28,421 bases of DNA from Candidatus Nomurabacteria bacterium RIFOXYD2_FULL_35_12 (GCA_001786365.1 MFWK01000019.1:1-28421); one strand, 5' to 3'. Positions 1-6,901 are shown, numbered from the stretch's first letter. Notes: generated by a model from the letters alone, not told the origin. Made by a program: numbers and translations.

Positions 1-48
1 CGACCTATCGCTCTTCAGGCGAAAGCTCTACCACTGAGCTACCTCGGC
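1..48 (-). tRNA. tRNA-Phe (GAA), 3' part cut by window edge
   Basis: Read on the minus strand from 48, a 7-nt acceptor strand GCCGAGG is followed by TA, a D-arm (GCTC/GAGC around AGTGGTA) and an anticodon arm TTCGC-CTGAAGA-GCGAT. The loop places GAA at positions 34-36, so the tRNA decodes UUC/UUU Phe. The T-arm and 3' acceptor strand lie outside the window. The outermost anticodon-stem pair (T27-T43) is a mismatch and position 37 is G. Confidence 0.85.
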
Positions 49-123
49 TTACAACAAACTAACCTATTCATAATACTAAAAAATACAGTTTTTGCAATAG
101 TTTTTTGATAGAGCAAATTATGC

Positions 124-129
124 TATACT
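124..129 (+). promoter_or_regulatory. -10 box TATACT, leaderless start for HNH gene
   Basis: TATACT ends 7 nt before the ATG at 137, so the expected transcription start falls on or next to the start codon. No Shine-Dalgarno sequence precedes the ATG and no convincing -35 is visible. Confidence 0.5.
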
Positions 130-136
130 AGATATA

Positions 137-505
137 ATGAGAATCTGTAAATTATGTCATCACGAATTTAAAAACTACCAAAGTAGATGCATTGCTAGAT
201 GTGGTTCTTGTAATACTAAAATAAGAAGATTTCGCGCAAAAGCGGCCGCGATTGAATTTTTGGGAGGAAAATGTGAAAAATGTGGGTGGAAAGGAAATCA
301 GGCGACGCTTCAATTTCACCATTTAAAAGGAAAAGATTTTACTATTGGGAATGTGGCAAATAAAAGTTGGGATTCTATAAAGAAAGAAATGCAAAAATGT
401 GTCCTGCTATGCGCAAACTGCCATATGATTGAACATAGCACAAAAGATGGGGATCTATTTCTAAAAGAAGCTTTAAATTATAAAGGTAGAACACTAAAAT
501 TTTAA
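137..505 (+). CDS. HNH-endonuclease-like zinc protein, 122 aa
   Basis: This is a small Cys/His-rich protein. Residues 4-25 hold a zinc-ribbon-like set (C4xxC7, C18, C22xxC25). The second half has C46xxC49, a His pair at 61-62 and CANCH at 92-96 with H100, the arrangement seen in HNH nuclease folds (paired His, then CxxCH with a trailing His). HNH proteins of this size occur as free-standing nucleases, often phage- or mobile-element-linked; the substrate here is unknown. The ATG at 137 is chosen because a -10 box sits 7 nt upstream and no earlier in-frame start fits. It lies alone between tRNA-Phe and a minus-strand gene. The fold call rests on motif spacing only. Confidence 0.7.
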   Translation: MRICKLCHHEFKNYQSRCIARCGSCNTKIRRFRAKAAAIEFLGGKCEKCGWKGNQATLQFHHLKGKDFTIGNVANKSWDSIKKEMQKCVLLCANCHMIEHSTKDGDLFLKEALNYKGRTLKF

Positions 506-542
506 GATAAAAACTACCCAGACATTTATCGTATACTTAAAT

Positions 543-800
543 TTACTTCTTAAAACTTTGAATTATTTTATTAACATCATTCAAATTACTCTGCGCTCCG
601 CTATATACATTCACCATCTGGTCAACATATGGCTGAATAAAATAATACGCGCCCACAGCAGAACCAATAATTAATATCCAATAGATGGCTCTAAAAAAAC
701 TCGCCCAACGAGCAGAGCGCCTCATAGAATGCAACATCTTGTTGTTTTCTTCTCCCAAGCTTACGCTCCTTTCTAAAAGTCTTTTTTCTTCTGGTGACAT
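543..800 (-). CDS. Small single-pass membrane protein, 85 aa, unknown
   Basis: The N-terminal 30 residues are charged (SPEEKRLLERS, then EENNKMLHSMRRS) and would be cytoplasmic. A hydrophobic segment spans about residues 34-55, followed by a polar tail of 30 residues. The function is not recognised. Short proteins with this plan (acidic helix, basic MRRS stretch, one membrane span) are, from general familiarity, common in Parcubacteria genomes. The start at 800 is supported by a -10 box TAGTAT ending 6 nt upstream and by the lack of any Shine-Dalgarno. The gene lies 3' of tRNA-Arg on the same strand but has its own predicted promoter. Confidence 0.7.
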   Translation of the reverse strand: MSPEEKRLLERSVSLGEENNKMLHSMRRSARWASFFRAIYWILIIGSAVGAYYFIQPYVDQMVNVYSGAQSNLNDVNKIIQSFKK

Positions 801-806
801 AAGTAA

Positions 807-812
807 ATACTA
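807..812 (-). promoter_or_regulatory. -10 box TAGTAT, leaderless start
   Basis: On the minus strand TAGTAT is followed by exactly six bases (TTACTT) and then the ATG at 800. This spacing puts the transcription start at the A of the start codon. Confidence 0.5.
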
Positions 813-842
813 GCAAAAATAAATAAAAAAATCAAAACTTTG

Positions 843-914
843 TGTCCTCGCCGGGAGTCGAACCTGGATCAGCTCGTTAGGAGTGAGCCGTTCTATCCAT
901 TGAACTACGAGGAC
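843..914 (-). tRNA. tRNA-Arg (CCT)
   Basis: Acceptor strands GTCCTCG (908-914) and CGAGGAC (844-850) pair fully. The D-arm is GTTC/GAAC, the anticodon loop CTCCTAA gives CCT at 34-36, and the T-loop is TTCGACT. An A-C mismatch in the T-stem and another at the inner end of the anticodon stem are visible. The discriminator is A and CCA is not encoded. It decodes AGG. Confidence 0.93.
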
Positions 915-919
915 AATAC

Positions 920-1546
920 TTACAAGACTATACCATACTCAAGACAAACTTCGTTAATAATAGAAAGAACTAATTTTAATAAATTTCCAGACTTTTTTAC
1001 ATCAATTCTACACATACCATATTTTGTTTTTCCACTTTTTCCACCATCATTAAGACGAATAATAAATTTTGATTTAGGAAACTTTGTTATTTTAGACCAA
1101 TAACTCAAACATACTTTTCTATTCATTCCAGTATATATTCTCATAACAGGAGTTATTTTATCATTTGATACACCAATTATATTTCTTAATATATTCAACC
1201 ATAAAACAATCATGCGCCCGTCAGAATTTATAAACTGAAATGCCTTTTTTGTTCCCTCTGCCCAATACAACATAGCAAATATTAATATAGATTCTCTATC
1301 ATCACTCTTAAGTAAATTTATAGATCTAACCTTTGCTTCAATTAGTTTCAATTCTTTACGTTTTTTACTACCTCCTTGTCTTGATTTTATTAAAGATAAA
1401 AATTTAGATGATACTTTAACTTTATGAATATGATGCCAAACAGTTGTTTTTGGAATTTGTAACTTAGTCACTAAATCGTTTATACTGTAACCTTTTTGTC
1501 GTAATAACTTTAACTTCTTTATCTTTTCTTTTGTGTGTATTCTCAT
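920..1546 (-). CDS. HTH protein with YWAEG (LAGLIDADG-like) domain, 208 aa
   Basis: The N-terminus holds a helix-turn-helix of the resolvase/Hin type (residues about 10-45: KLKLLRQKGYSINDLVTKL, then PKTTVWHHIHKV). A central LYWAEGTK motif resembles the acidic motif at the end of a LAGLIDADG helix, and the C-terminal half is basic with alternating strands. I infer a DNA-binding protein related to homing-endonuclease-like families; the catalytic assignment is not proven. The ATG at 1546 is chosen over the in-frame ATG at 1579 because an extended -10 (TGTTATAAT) ends 6 nt before 1546. The stop lies only 5 nt from the mature 5' end of tRNA-Arg, so both may share one transcript. Confidence 0.55.
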   Translation of the reverse strand: MRIHTKEKIKKLKLLRQKGYSINDLVTKLQIPKTTVWHHIHKVKVSSKFLSLIKSRQGGSKKRKELKLIEAKVRSINLLKSDDRESILIFAMLYWAEGTKKAFQFINSDGRMIVLWLNILRNIIGVSNDKITPVMRIYTGMNRKVCLSYWSKITKFPKSKFIIRLNDGGKSGKTKYGMCRIDVKKSGNLLKLVLSIINEVCLEYGIVL

Positions 1547-1552
1547 ACTGAC

Positions 1553-1558
1553 ATTATA
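1553..1558 (-). promoter_or_regulatory. Extended -10 TGTTATAAT, leaderless start
   Basis: A consensus TATAAT preceded by TGT lies exactly 6 nt upstream of the ATG at 1546. This decides the start of the HTH gene against the longer reading beginning at 1579, whose start lies upstream of the promoter itself. Confidence 0.6.
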
Positions 1559-1609
1559 ACACAGCATTAGATATAACAAAATATTAAAATAAGGAATCTA
1601 TTAGTTCTA

Positions 1610-1843
1610 TTAAAGTCCAAGAAGTTGAACTATTTTAGGTTTGTTAAAACCAACAACAAATTCATCACCAATGACAATAACTGGCACACCCATCTGCCCA
1701 CTTTTTGCCACCATTTCTTTCCTTTTTTCAAGATCACTTGCTACATTGTATTCAGTAAAAGCTACACCTTTTTCCTTAAAAAAATCTTTTGCCATATGAC
1801 AGAAATGACAGGTCGGAGTTGAATAAATTGTTACGTTTTTCAT
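1610..1843 (-). CDS. Glutaredoxin-like thioredoxin-fold protein, 77 aa
   Basis: This is a thiol-disulfide oxidoreductase of the short glutaredoxin/NrdH group. The redox motif C12-H-F-C15 follows the first strand (VTIYSTPTC). The cis-proline motif G52-V-P54 and the later GFNKP segment match the family, and the 75-85 residue length is typical. It is likely cytosolic and reduces protein disulfides or glutathione-like mixed disulfides; the partner is unknown. No clear Shine-Dalgarno is seen. A TATAAT-containing stretch about 30 nt upstream (around 1880) could be the promoter, which would give a short leader. Confidence 0.88.
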   Translation of the reverse strand: MKNVTIYSTPTCHFCHMAKDFFKEKGVAFTEYNVASDLEKRKEMVAKSGQMGVPVIVIGDEFVVGFNKPKIVQLLGL

Positions 1844-1921
1844 AAAAATATAAAAAATTAATTATTAATGGATTTCTATTATATCATACAAAAATAAAAA
1901 GCAAATGAAAGGTACAGGATA

Positions 1922-1962
1922 TAAAAAGATAGCCATCACAAGAGAAGCCGATGAGGGCTATC
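1922..1962 (-). terminator. Rho-independent terminator for the orphan membrane gene
   Basis: On the minus strand GATAGCC (1956-1962) pairs with GGCTATC (1928-1934) across a 21-nt loop and is followed directly by a T-run (TTTTTATA). It sits downstream of the gene at 2152-2622 and is oriented to end that transcript. Confidence 0.6.
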
Positions 1963-2151
1963 CTTGTAATGGCCTTGATGTTCTCAGCTTTCCGCTGGAA
2001 CCGATGCTTTGTTCCGGTAGTAAACCCCCTTATCTTTCGGCAAGGATGGCAACATGGTCGTTAGAAGTTTAAACTCAAAGTCGAACCTTTGCCTCTTTGG
2101 AGAAGACAGATTTTGGTTCTTCTTCTTCCATGGAGCACTTTCATACTCAAG
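1963..2151 (-). other. Transcribed tail beyond the stop codon; same frame stays open for 54 codons
   Basis: Between the TAA at 2152-2154 and the terminator lies about 190 nt with no recognised gene. Directly after the TAA the same frame stays open until a TGA at 1984-1986. The translation would be basic, then mixed, with no good start codon or ribosome site of its own: the only in-frame ATG gives 23 residues and has no Shine-Dalgarno. A hairpin CTGGAAC/GTTCCGG lies at 1995-2018. This may be a 3' UTR, a degraded C-terminus, or an unannotated RNA. Confidence 0.3.
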
Positions 2152-2622
2152 TTATTCTTCTCGTTCAGCCAGTTTGACGTCCGACGCACGACATTTCAAG
2201 TGGTTGAAAGCAACTTTAGGAATGTCATCGTCGTCGTGCCATTCTTCCATGGGCGTATTCGTCGCACCTTCTAACACCGTAAGAACCCTGATGAAACGTC
2301 GGACATCCTTTGAATAGCCGTCGAACAAGATGCCGAGGATTGCACAGAACAGCGAACCCATGAGGAAACCTCCGACTATCCCCCACAGGCTAAGAGTGCT
2401 GCCTGTCATAATACACAACCTAAATTCCAAGTCTATCATCCACCACAGGAGAAGCACTACGATGTTTGTCCATGCATACAACCACAGCCACCAAAGGTCT
2501 AAGGCTCTTCCGACAGGATTGAACTTAGACCCAGTCTGCTCTTTCCACGATACGGACAACTTTGCGAGCCAACCATTGGAGGTTTTTCTACGAGCGATTT
2601 TTACCAACTTTACAAGGTTCAT
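2152..2622 (-). CDS. Orphan two-pass membrane protein, 156 aa, unlike neighbours in composition
   Basis: The function is not recognised. A basic N-terminal 40 residues precede a Trp-rich hydrophobic segment (about 42-66, LDLWWLWLYAW) and a second one (about 76-100, LWGIVGGFLMG). The acidic tail contains EEWHDDDDIPK. The ATG at 2622 is chosen because GAGGAAGG lies about 10 nt upstream; an earlier TTG at 2682 lacks comparable support. GC content and codon use are visibly higher than in flanking genes, a real Shine-Dalgarno is present, and the gene has its own terminator. It begins about 160 bp beyond the 3' end of tRNA-Gly. These traits suggest acquisition by transfer. Opposite-strand open frames here are treated as shadows. 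Confidence 0.55.
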   Translation of the reverse strand: MNLVKLVKIARRKTSNGWLAKLSVSWKEQTGSKFNPVGRALDLWWLWLYAWTNIVVLLLWWMIDLEFRLCIMTGSTLSLWGIVGGFLMGSLFCAILGILFDGYSKDVRRFIRVLTVLEGATNTPMEEWHDDDDIPKVAFNHLKCRASDVKLAEREE

Positions 2623-2780
2623 ATCTGCGCTACCTTCCTCTTTCCCCGATTCAAAATCAACGGCATTCTTTTGCATTCGCAAAGGTTTCAGCCTCTTTGA
2701 ACTTTCGTTAATCCGGATAGGTGAAGGGGAATTTCGCTATCCATTTACAGTAATACCAAAAAAGGGCTACAAATCAATAG

Positions 2781-2851
2781 TGCGGGATGGGGTAATCGAA
2801 ACCCCGTCTAATCCTTGGGAAGGACTCATTCTACCACTAAACTAATCCCGC
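2781..2851 (-). tRNA. tRNA-Gly (CCC)
   Basis: The acceptor stem GCGGGAT/ATCCCGC (2845-2851 with 2782-2788) is perfect. The anticodon arm AGTCC-TTCCCAA-GGATT gives CCC at 34-36, and the T-arm GGGGT-TTCGATT-ACCCC is perfect. The discriminator is A and CCA is not encoded. It decodes GGG. Confidence 0.94.
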
Positions 2852-2863
2852 TTTATTTATATA

Positions 2864-3661
2864 TTACAGCTTATTTATTTTAATATCTTTTGAATGCTTT
2901 TCTGCCTCTTTTATTCCCTTCTCCATCATTATTACAGCTTCGAGTGGATGCTTGCCATTTGCAGACTCTTCTGAGAGCATCACAGCATCCGCGCCGTTTA
3001 TGATAGCATAAGCCACATCTGTGACTTCTGCGCGAGTAGGCTCTGTATTTTCTGTCATTGAGAGCATCATCTGAGTCGCCACGATTACTGGCTTGCCTGC
3101 TGTCTTACATTTTTTAATAATATCTTTTTCAATAAATGGAATCTGCTCCAAAGGAATTTCGTTTCCCAAATCCCCTCGCGCAATCATAATAGCATCAGCA
3201 ACTTTTATTATTTCATCAATATTATGAACTGCAATTTTACGTTCTATTTTTGCAATAATTGGAATAACTTTTCCAAATTCACGCATTTTCTCTCTCAATT
3301 TTAAAACATCTTCAGCGTTTCCAACAAAAGACATAGCTATGTAATCCACCTTCTCTACTATGCCGAATTCTAAATCAACCACATCTTTGCAAGTTAGAGC
3401 TTCTATAGCCTTATAGTCAAATTTATGCCCATTTTTTCCTTGAATTCTGGGGCCGGATAAATCTAGAATAATCGGAATATGCCTACCCACCTTCTCTGCC
3501 ATTTCCCTGATGTTTTTAATATATTCTGAATGCTCTCCATAAGTGCCCCAAGAAGAATTTAAACGAGCGACGTCCATATTATGCTCTATCATTTCTCGAA
3601 CTATTTTCTTGCCTTCAGAAGACGGCCCGATGGTAGCAACGATTTGTGCTTTTGAATTCAT
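2864..3661 (-). CDS. Minimal pyruvate kinase lacking lid and C-terminal domains, 265 aa
   Basis: The TIM-barrel A domain of pyruvate kinase is clear: KAQIVATIGP at the start, ARLN (32-35), IIAKIE with catalytic K138 and E140, ARGDLG with metal ligand D164, and ATQMM with T196. The normal enzyme (about 470 aa) has a B lid domain of roughly 100 residues after the GPEIRT segment; here about 15 residues (76-90) replace it, and the C-terminal allosteric domain is missing. The usual DTKGPEIRT is DLSGPRIQG (67-75) and the RLNFSHG segment is RLNSSWG, so residues near the potassium and PEP-phosphate sites differ. The reaction would be PEP + ADP to pyruvate + ATP, with activity uncertain. Its start is 1 nt past the stop of enolase, so the two consecutive glycolytic steps are co-transcribed. 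Confidence 0.8.
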   Translation of the reverse strand: MNSKAQIVATIGPSSEGKKIVREMIEHNMDVARLNSSWGTYGEHSEYIKNIREMAEKVGRHIPIILDLSGPRIQGKNGHKFDYKAIEALTCKDVVDLEFGIVEKVDYIAMSFVGNAEDVLKLREKMREFGKVIPIIAKIERKIAVHNIDEIIKVADAIMIARGDLGNEIPLEQIPFIEKDIIKKCKTAGKPVIVATQMMLSMTENTEPTRAEVTDVAYAIINGADAVMLSEESANGKHPLEAVIMMEKGIKEAEKHSKDIKINKL

Positions 3662-3662
3662 A

Positions 3663-4889
3663 TTATTTAGATATCTCTATTAATCTTTGATATTTTACCA
3701 TTCTTTCCGGCCTAAAAGAAGAACCGGTTTTTAAACCAAAACAACTAAAAGCATAAGCTAAATCTGAAATAAAATCGTCATTTGTTTCACCGCTCCTGTG
3801 GCTTACAATGATTTCTATATTATTTTCTCTTGCTAACCTCATCGTCTCTAGTGTCTCCGACAATGTGCCAATTTGATTTGGTTTGATAATCATCGCATTT
3901 ACGCTTCCTTTTTCTATGGCTTTCTTTAATAAAATTTGATTGGAAACAGTCAGGTCATCCCCAACAATAAACAAACTATCTTTTACATCTTTTATCTTTT
4001 TGAAACTTTCAAAATCTTCTTCATCAAATGGATCTTCGATAGAAAATAAATTAAATTTAGAAATTAAAGATTTATAAATTACAAACAATTCTTCTTTCGT
4101 AACTTTTTTTTCAGCAATCTCATAAATACCATCCTTGAAAAACGAAGAGGAAGCCACATCGAGAGATAAATAAACTTTATCTTGTAAATTATTCTGTTTG
4201 ATAGCCTCAGTTAAATATAAAAGCGGTTTACGAATATCTTTTGTCTTTGGAGCAAAACCTCCTTCATCACCTAAAACGAGAGATTCCTCTCCTAAATCTT
4301 TTGTAATTATTTCTTTTAAAGTATTTTGTATTTTAATACTCATATCCAAAGCTTCCGTCGCATCTTCCACATTTGGTATTACATGATATTCCTGAAAAGC
4401 TAGGCCATTGTCCGTATGCTTGCCACCTTCTAATAAATTTATAAAAAGATACGGCACCTTGCGTGAAGGTTTTATCTCTATGAGAGTTTGCAGATATTGA
4501 TACACTTCTTGGTTTGTAACTTTTGCCGCTGTTTTTGCGCAAGCAATACTGACACCAACCATAGAATTAGCACCCAGATTATCTTTATTTTTAGTTCCAT
4601 CCAACTCAATCATCAACCTGTCTATTTCTTTTTGATTCAAAACATCTTGGCCAACTAAAGCGCTCGCGATAACTGTATTTACTTTTTTAATTGCATTTTG
4701 CACGCCTTTGCCATCAACATCGCGTAATTCATGCGCTTCATGAATGCCTGTGCTCGCTCCTGAAGGTACAGAAAAACTATCAGATATATCACCGACAAAA
4801 ACTGATACTTTTATTGTGGGATTTTCCCGTGAATCTTTTATTTCTTCCGCTAAAATTTTACTTATTTTATAATTCTCTTGTCTTGTCAT
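3663..4889 (-). CDS. eno: Enolase (2-phosphoglycerate dehydratase), 408 aa
   Basis: Converts 2-phosphoglycerate to phosphoenolpyruvate in the cytosol. The N-terminal DSRENPTIKV matches the DSRGNPTVE signature with G replaced by E; SGASTGIHEA follows. Catalytic and metal residues are visible: E209 in GDEGG, D244 in LSLDVASS, E285 in IEDPF, D312 in GDDLTV, K336 in IIKPNQIG, and the SHRSGET segment (363-369). Length is slightly below the usual 420-430. The gene leads an operon with the short pyruvate kinase. The promoter must lie in the 167-bp gap shared with the divergent dihydroorotate dehydrogenase; that gap also holds a long inverted repeat. No Shine-Dalgarno is seen at the ATG. Confidence 0.96.
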   Translation of the reverse strand: MTRQENYKISKILAEEIKDSRENPTIKVSVFVGDISDSFSVPSGASTGIHEAHELRDVDGKGVQNAIKKVNTVIASALVGQDVLNQKEIDRLMIELDGTKNKDNLGANSMVGVSIACAKTAAKVTNQEVYQYLQTLIEIKPSRKVPYLFINLLEGGKHTDNGLAFQEYHVIPNVEDATEALDMSIKIQNTLKEIITKDLGEESLVLGDEGGFAPKTKDIRKPLLYLTEAIKQNNLQDKVYLSLDVASSSFFKDGIYEIAEKKVTKEELFVIYKSLISKFNLFSIEDPFDEEDFESFKKIKDVKDSLFIVGDDLTVSNQILLKKAIEKGSVNAMIIKPNQIGTLSETLETMRLARENNIEIIVSHRSGETNDDFISDLAYAFSCFGLKTGSSFRPERMVKYQRLIEISK

Positions 4890-4936
4890 TATGCTTTTAA
4901 TTTTAACATATTTTTGCTACTATACGAAATACATGG

Positions 4937-5058
4937 ATCCCGTTAGAAGCCGCGATCGCAATATAAATATAAACAAAAATATGAAAATAAATATAGATAA
5001 AATTAATAACTTAATATATCAGACACGCGAGTTGATCGCGATCTGCTTCTAACGGGAT
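4937..5058. repeat. Inverted repeat between divergent eno and pyrD, right arm reaching into the pyrD start codon
   Basis: ATCCCGTTAGAAGC (4937-4950) is repeated exactly in inverted orientation at 5045-5058, and pairing continues less perfectly through GCGATC-rich sequence (4951-4961 and 5033-5044). The 70-nt centre is almost pure A/T. The right arm ends on the first two bases of the pyrD ATG at 5057. It could be a large hairpin, an invertible promoter segment, or an inverted duplication. Confidence 0.85.
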
Positions 5059-6187
5059 GGATATATTAATAAAAGCCAGAAATTACATATTGGAGAAAAA
5101 ATATAAATGGATTTTAAAGCCCATTTTTTTTCAGATTGATGCTGAAAAAATTCATGATTATATGATTATATTTGGCCAGTTTTTAGGTAAATATTCCATC
5201 ACTAAAAAAATAACCGGCTTTTTCTTTAATTATTCAAATCCATCCCTTAATCAAAATATCTTGGGTATAAATTTTAAAAATCCCGTCGGTCTTTCGGCTG
5301 GCTTTGATAAAAATGCCAATTTGATTGATATTTTACCTTCAGTCGGTTTTGGTTTTACAGAAATTGGTTCGATCACCGGGGAGGCTTGTGAAGGCAATCC
5401 AAAGCCACGTCTTTGGAGATTAAGGGAATCAAAATCTTTAGCTGTTTATTACGGTTTAAAAAATGACGGTTGTGAAATCATTTCTAAAAAATTAAAAAAA
5501 CTAAATGACAAAAAATTTGATATACCAGTTGGAATTAATATAGCAAAAACTAACAGTAGAGAGACAGTTGATACAAAAAAAGCAATTGAAGATTATTTCA
5601 AAGCATACAAAGCTTTCACTGATATTGGTGACTATTTTACCATCAATATCAGCTGTCCAAATGCTTTCGGCGGGCAACCTTTTACTGATAGTATAAAATT
5701 AGATGCATTACTTCAAAAAATCTTTTCTCTTCCTAAAAATAAACCAATCTTTTTAAAATTGTCTCCTGATTTAAATCAAAAAGAAATAGATGAAATAATT
5801 GACGTGGCAGTAAAATGGAAAATCGATGGCTTCATCTGTACAAACCTTACAAGAAATCGTAATAATATAAACATCATAGATAAAATGGTCCCAGAATTTG
5901 GCGGACTTTCCGGAAAAGTAGTGGAAGATTTATCTTTAGAATTAATTAAATATATTTACAAAAAAACAGGTAGCAAAGCAAGTAGATTTGTATTAATCGG
6001 CTCAGGTGGAGTATTCACAGCCGAGGATGCTTATAGAAAAATAAAAGCTGGCGCTTCACTCGTGCAAATTATGACTGGAATGATTTTCGAAGGCCCGCAA
6101 GCAATCAGCTCCATAAACCTCGGGCTGGTAGAGCTCCTCCAAAAAGACGGCTACAAAAACATCTCCGAAGCGATAGGAAAAGAGTAG
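5057..6187 (+). CDS. pyrD: Dihydroorotate dehydrogenase, class-2 layout with catalytic Cys, 376 aa
   Basis: Oxidises dihydroorotate to orotate in pyrimidine synthesis using FMN. The N-terminal helical extension (LKPIFFQIDAEKIHDYM, 20-36) is the membrane/quinone-associated part typical of class 2. The FMN barrel follows with NPVGLSAGFDKN (75-86), GFTEIGSIT, NISCPN (197-202), KLSPDL, IGSGGV and the C-terminal MTG motif. Class 2 enzymes normally have Ser as base in NxSSPN; here the position is C200, as in class 1 enzymes. The ATG at 5057 is the furthest that fits but lacks a Shine-Dalgarno and overlaps the inverted repeat; a TTG 11 codons in would still keep the family domain. No other pyr gene is nearby. 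Confidence 0.92.
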   Translation: MDILIKARNYILEKKYKWILKPIFFQIDAEKIHDYMIIFGQFLGKYSITKKITGFFFNYSNPSLNQNILGINFKNPVGLSAGFDKNANLIDILPSVGFGFTEIGSITGEACEGNPKPRLWRLRESKSLAVYYGLKNDGCEIISKKLKKLNDKKFDIPVGINIAKTNSRETVDTKKAIEDYFKAYKAFTDIGDYFTINISCPNAFGGQPFTDSIKLDALLQKIFSLPKNKPIFLKLSPDLNQKEIDEIIDVAVKWKIDGFICTNLTRNRNNINIIDKMVPEFGGLSGKVVEDLSLELIKYIYKKTGSKASRFVLIGSGGVFTAEDAYRKIKAGASLVQIMTGMIFEGPQAISSINLGLVELLQKDGYKNISEAIGKE

Positions 6188-6198
6188 AAAATGGATAT

Positions 6199-6233
6199 AA
6201 AAATAAAGACGGGTGCCTCCGATGGAAGCACCC
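6199..6233 (-). terminator. Strong rho-independent terminator
   Basis: Read on the minus strand, GGGTGCTTCC-ATC-GGAGGCACCC (6211-6233) forms a 10-bp stem with one G-T pair and a 3-nt loop, followed by GTCTTTATTTTTATAT. It ends the transcript of the orphan gene at 6280-6726. Confidence 0.85.
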
Positions 6234-6279
6234 GGCCAGAAAACTGGACTTGGTAAATTGTTTGTAGTTTTCGTTATGA

Positions 6280-6726
6280 TTAGAGCTTTGGACCGATCAA
6301 AGCAAACTGTCTCGCCCTAATCAAATGAATTGATTCCAGGGTATTAGAGACCATCATGACATCGAGCTTCCTTGCCCCATCAGAATCCACCCCACCAAAT
6401 AGCGAAAGCAAAGGATTATTTTTGTTGCCGAAGAATGTAATCACAACGAAGATACACGCATCGGCAACCCCTGGACCCATCTGGGCTTCAGCCCTACTGG
6501 CTTTTTCACGAACCTCATCGAAGACTTTTCGATTACTTTCTCCAAGGGGGATTACCACCGCCCCGGCAATAGGAAAGTGGATTGGAGCATGCCCCACTTC
6601 GACAAGTTCAACAACACAATCCACCAACTTGTTGGCATAGTGGAACATCTTTGTCTTCCTGAACTCATCGTCACGCTTCAACAGAAACTGCAACCTCTTG
6701 TCATGGAACTTAGTAACCTTCTTCAT
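6280..6726 (-). CDS. Orphan hypothetical protein, 148 aa, unlike neighbours in composition
   Basis: No family is recognised. The N-terminus is basic (MKKVTKFHDKRLQFLLKRDD), the middle has an HAPIHFPIAGAVVIPLG segment, and the C-terminal half mixes hydrophobic strands (ACIFVVITFFG) with charged helices; no clear membrane span or signal peptide is visible. AAAGGA lies 7 nt before the ATG at 6726, a proper Shine-Dalgarno that most genes in this window lack. GC content and codon choice are higher than in neighbours and a strong private terminator follows. With the gene at 2152-2622 it forms a class of self-contained, GC-richer units, probably acquired. A 19-nt palindrome lies about 45 bp upstream of the start. 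Confidence 0.6.
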   Translation of the reverse strand: MKKVTKFHDKRLQFLLKRDDEFRKTKMFHYANKLVDCVVELVEVGHAPIHFPIAGAVVIPLGESNRKVFDEVREKASRAEAQMGPGVADACIFVVITFFGNKNNPLLSLFGGVDSDGARKLDVMMVSNTLESIHLIRARQFALIGPKL

Positions 6727-6770
6727 AATTTATCCTTTCATGGAATGGCTTATTTTGGCCGGTTTACTAC

Positions 6771-6789
6771 ACACGAAATCATTTCGTGT
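6771..6789. promoter_or_regulatory. Perfect palindrome, possible operator
   Basis: ACACGAAAT-C-ATTTCGTGT is a perfect 9+1+9 palindrome upstream of the orphan gene starting at 6726. Its symmetry and position suit a dimeric repressor site; it could equally be another REP-like unit. No regulator can be linked to it from sequence. Confidence 0.35.
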
Positions 6790-6836
6790 TATCTAAATAG
6801 ATTGTGTATAAATTAAAAATATTTGTTAAGAAAACC

Positions 6837-6896
6837 TTATTTCTTCGTGAGTAGAATCATCAAGTCAGAAACGTTTGCACCAGTAGGGCCGGTCAT
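6837..6896 (-). pseudogene. 3'-terminal fragment of a second glycerate 2-kinase gene
   Basis: The last 20 codons here, ATG to TAA, encode MTGPTGANVSDLMILLTKK, identical in protein to the end of the intact glycerate 2-kinase at 8023-8082. The two DNA stretches differ at about eight codons, all silent. Homology fades at the REP palindrome that closes the transposase module. The fragment has no upstream part and cannot be functional. Confidence 0.85.
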
Positions 6897-6901
6897 ATAT
6901 T

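Noticed and set aside
840..1103. Plus-strand open frame of 87 codons
   Set aside because: It overlaps tRNA-Arg completely and is antisense to the HTH protein; no start signal supports it.
2078..2100. T-loop-like GTCGAACC segment considered as a fourth tRNA
   Set aside because: No acceptor or anticodon arm can be built around it.
2330..2845. Plus-strand open frame of 171 codons
   Set aside because: It runs across the tRNA-Gly gene and opposite the orphan membrane gene, has no ribosome site, and its product looks like an antisense shadow.
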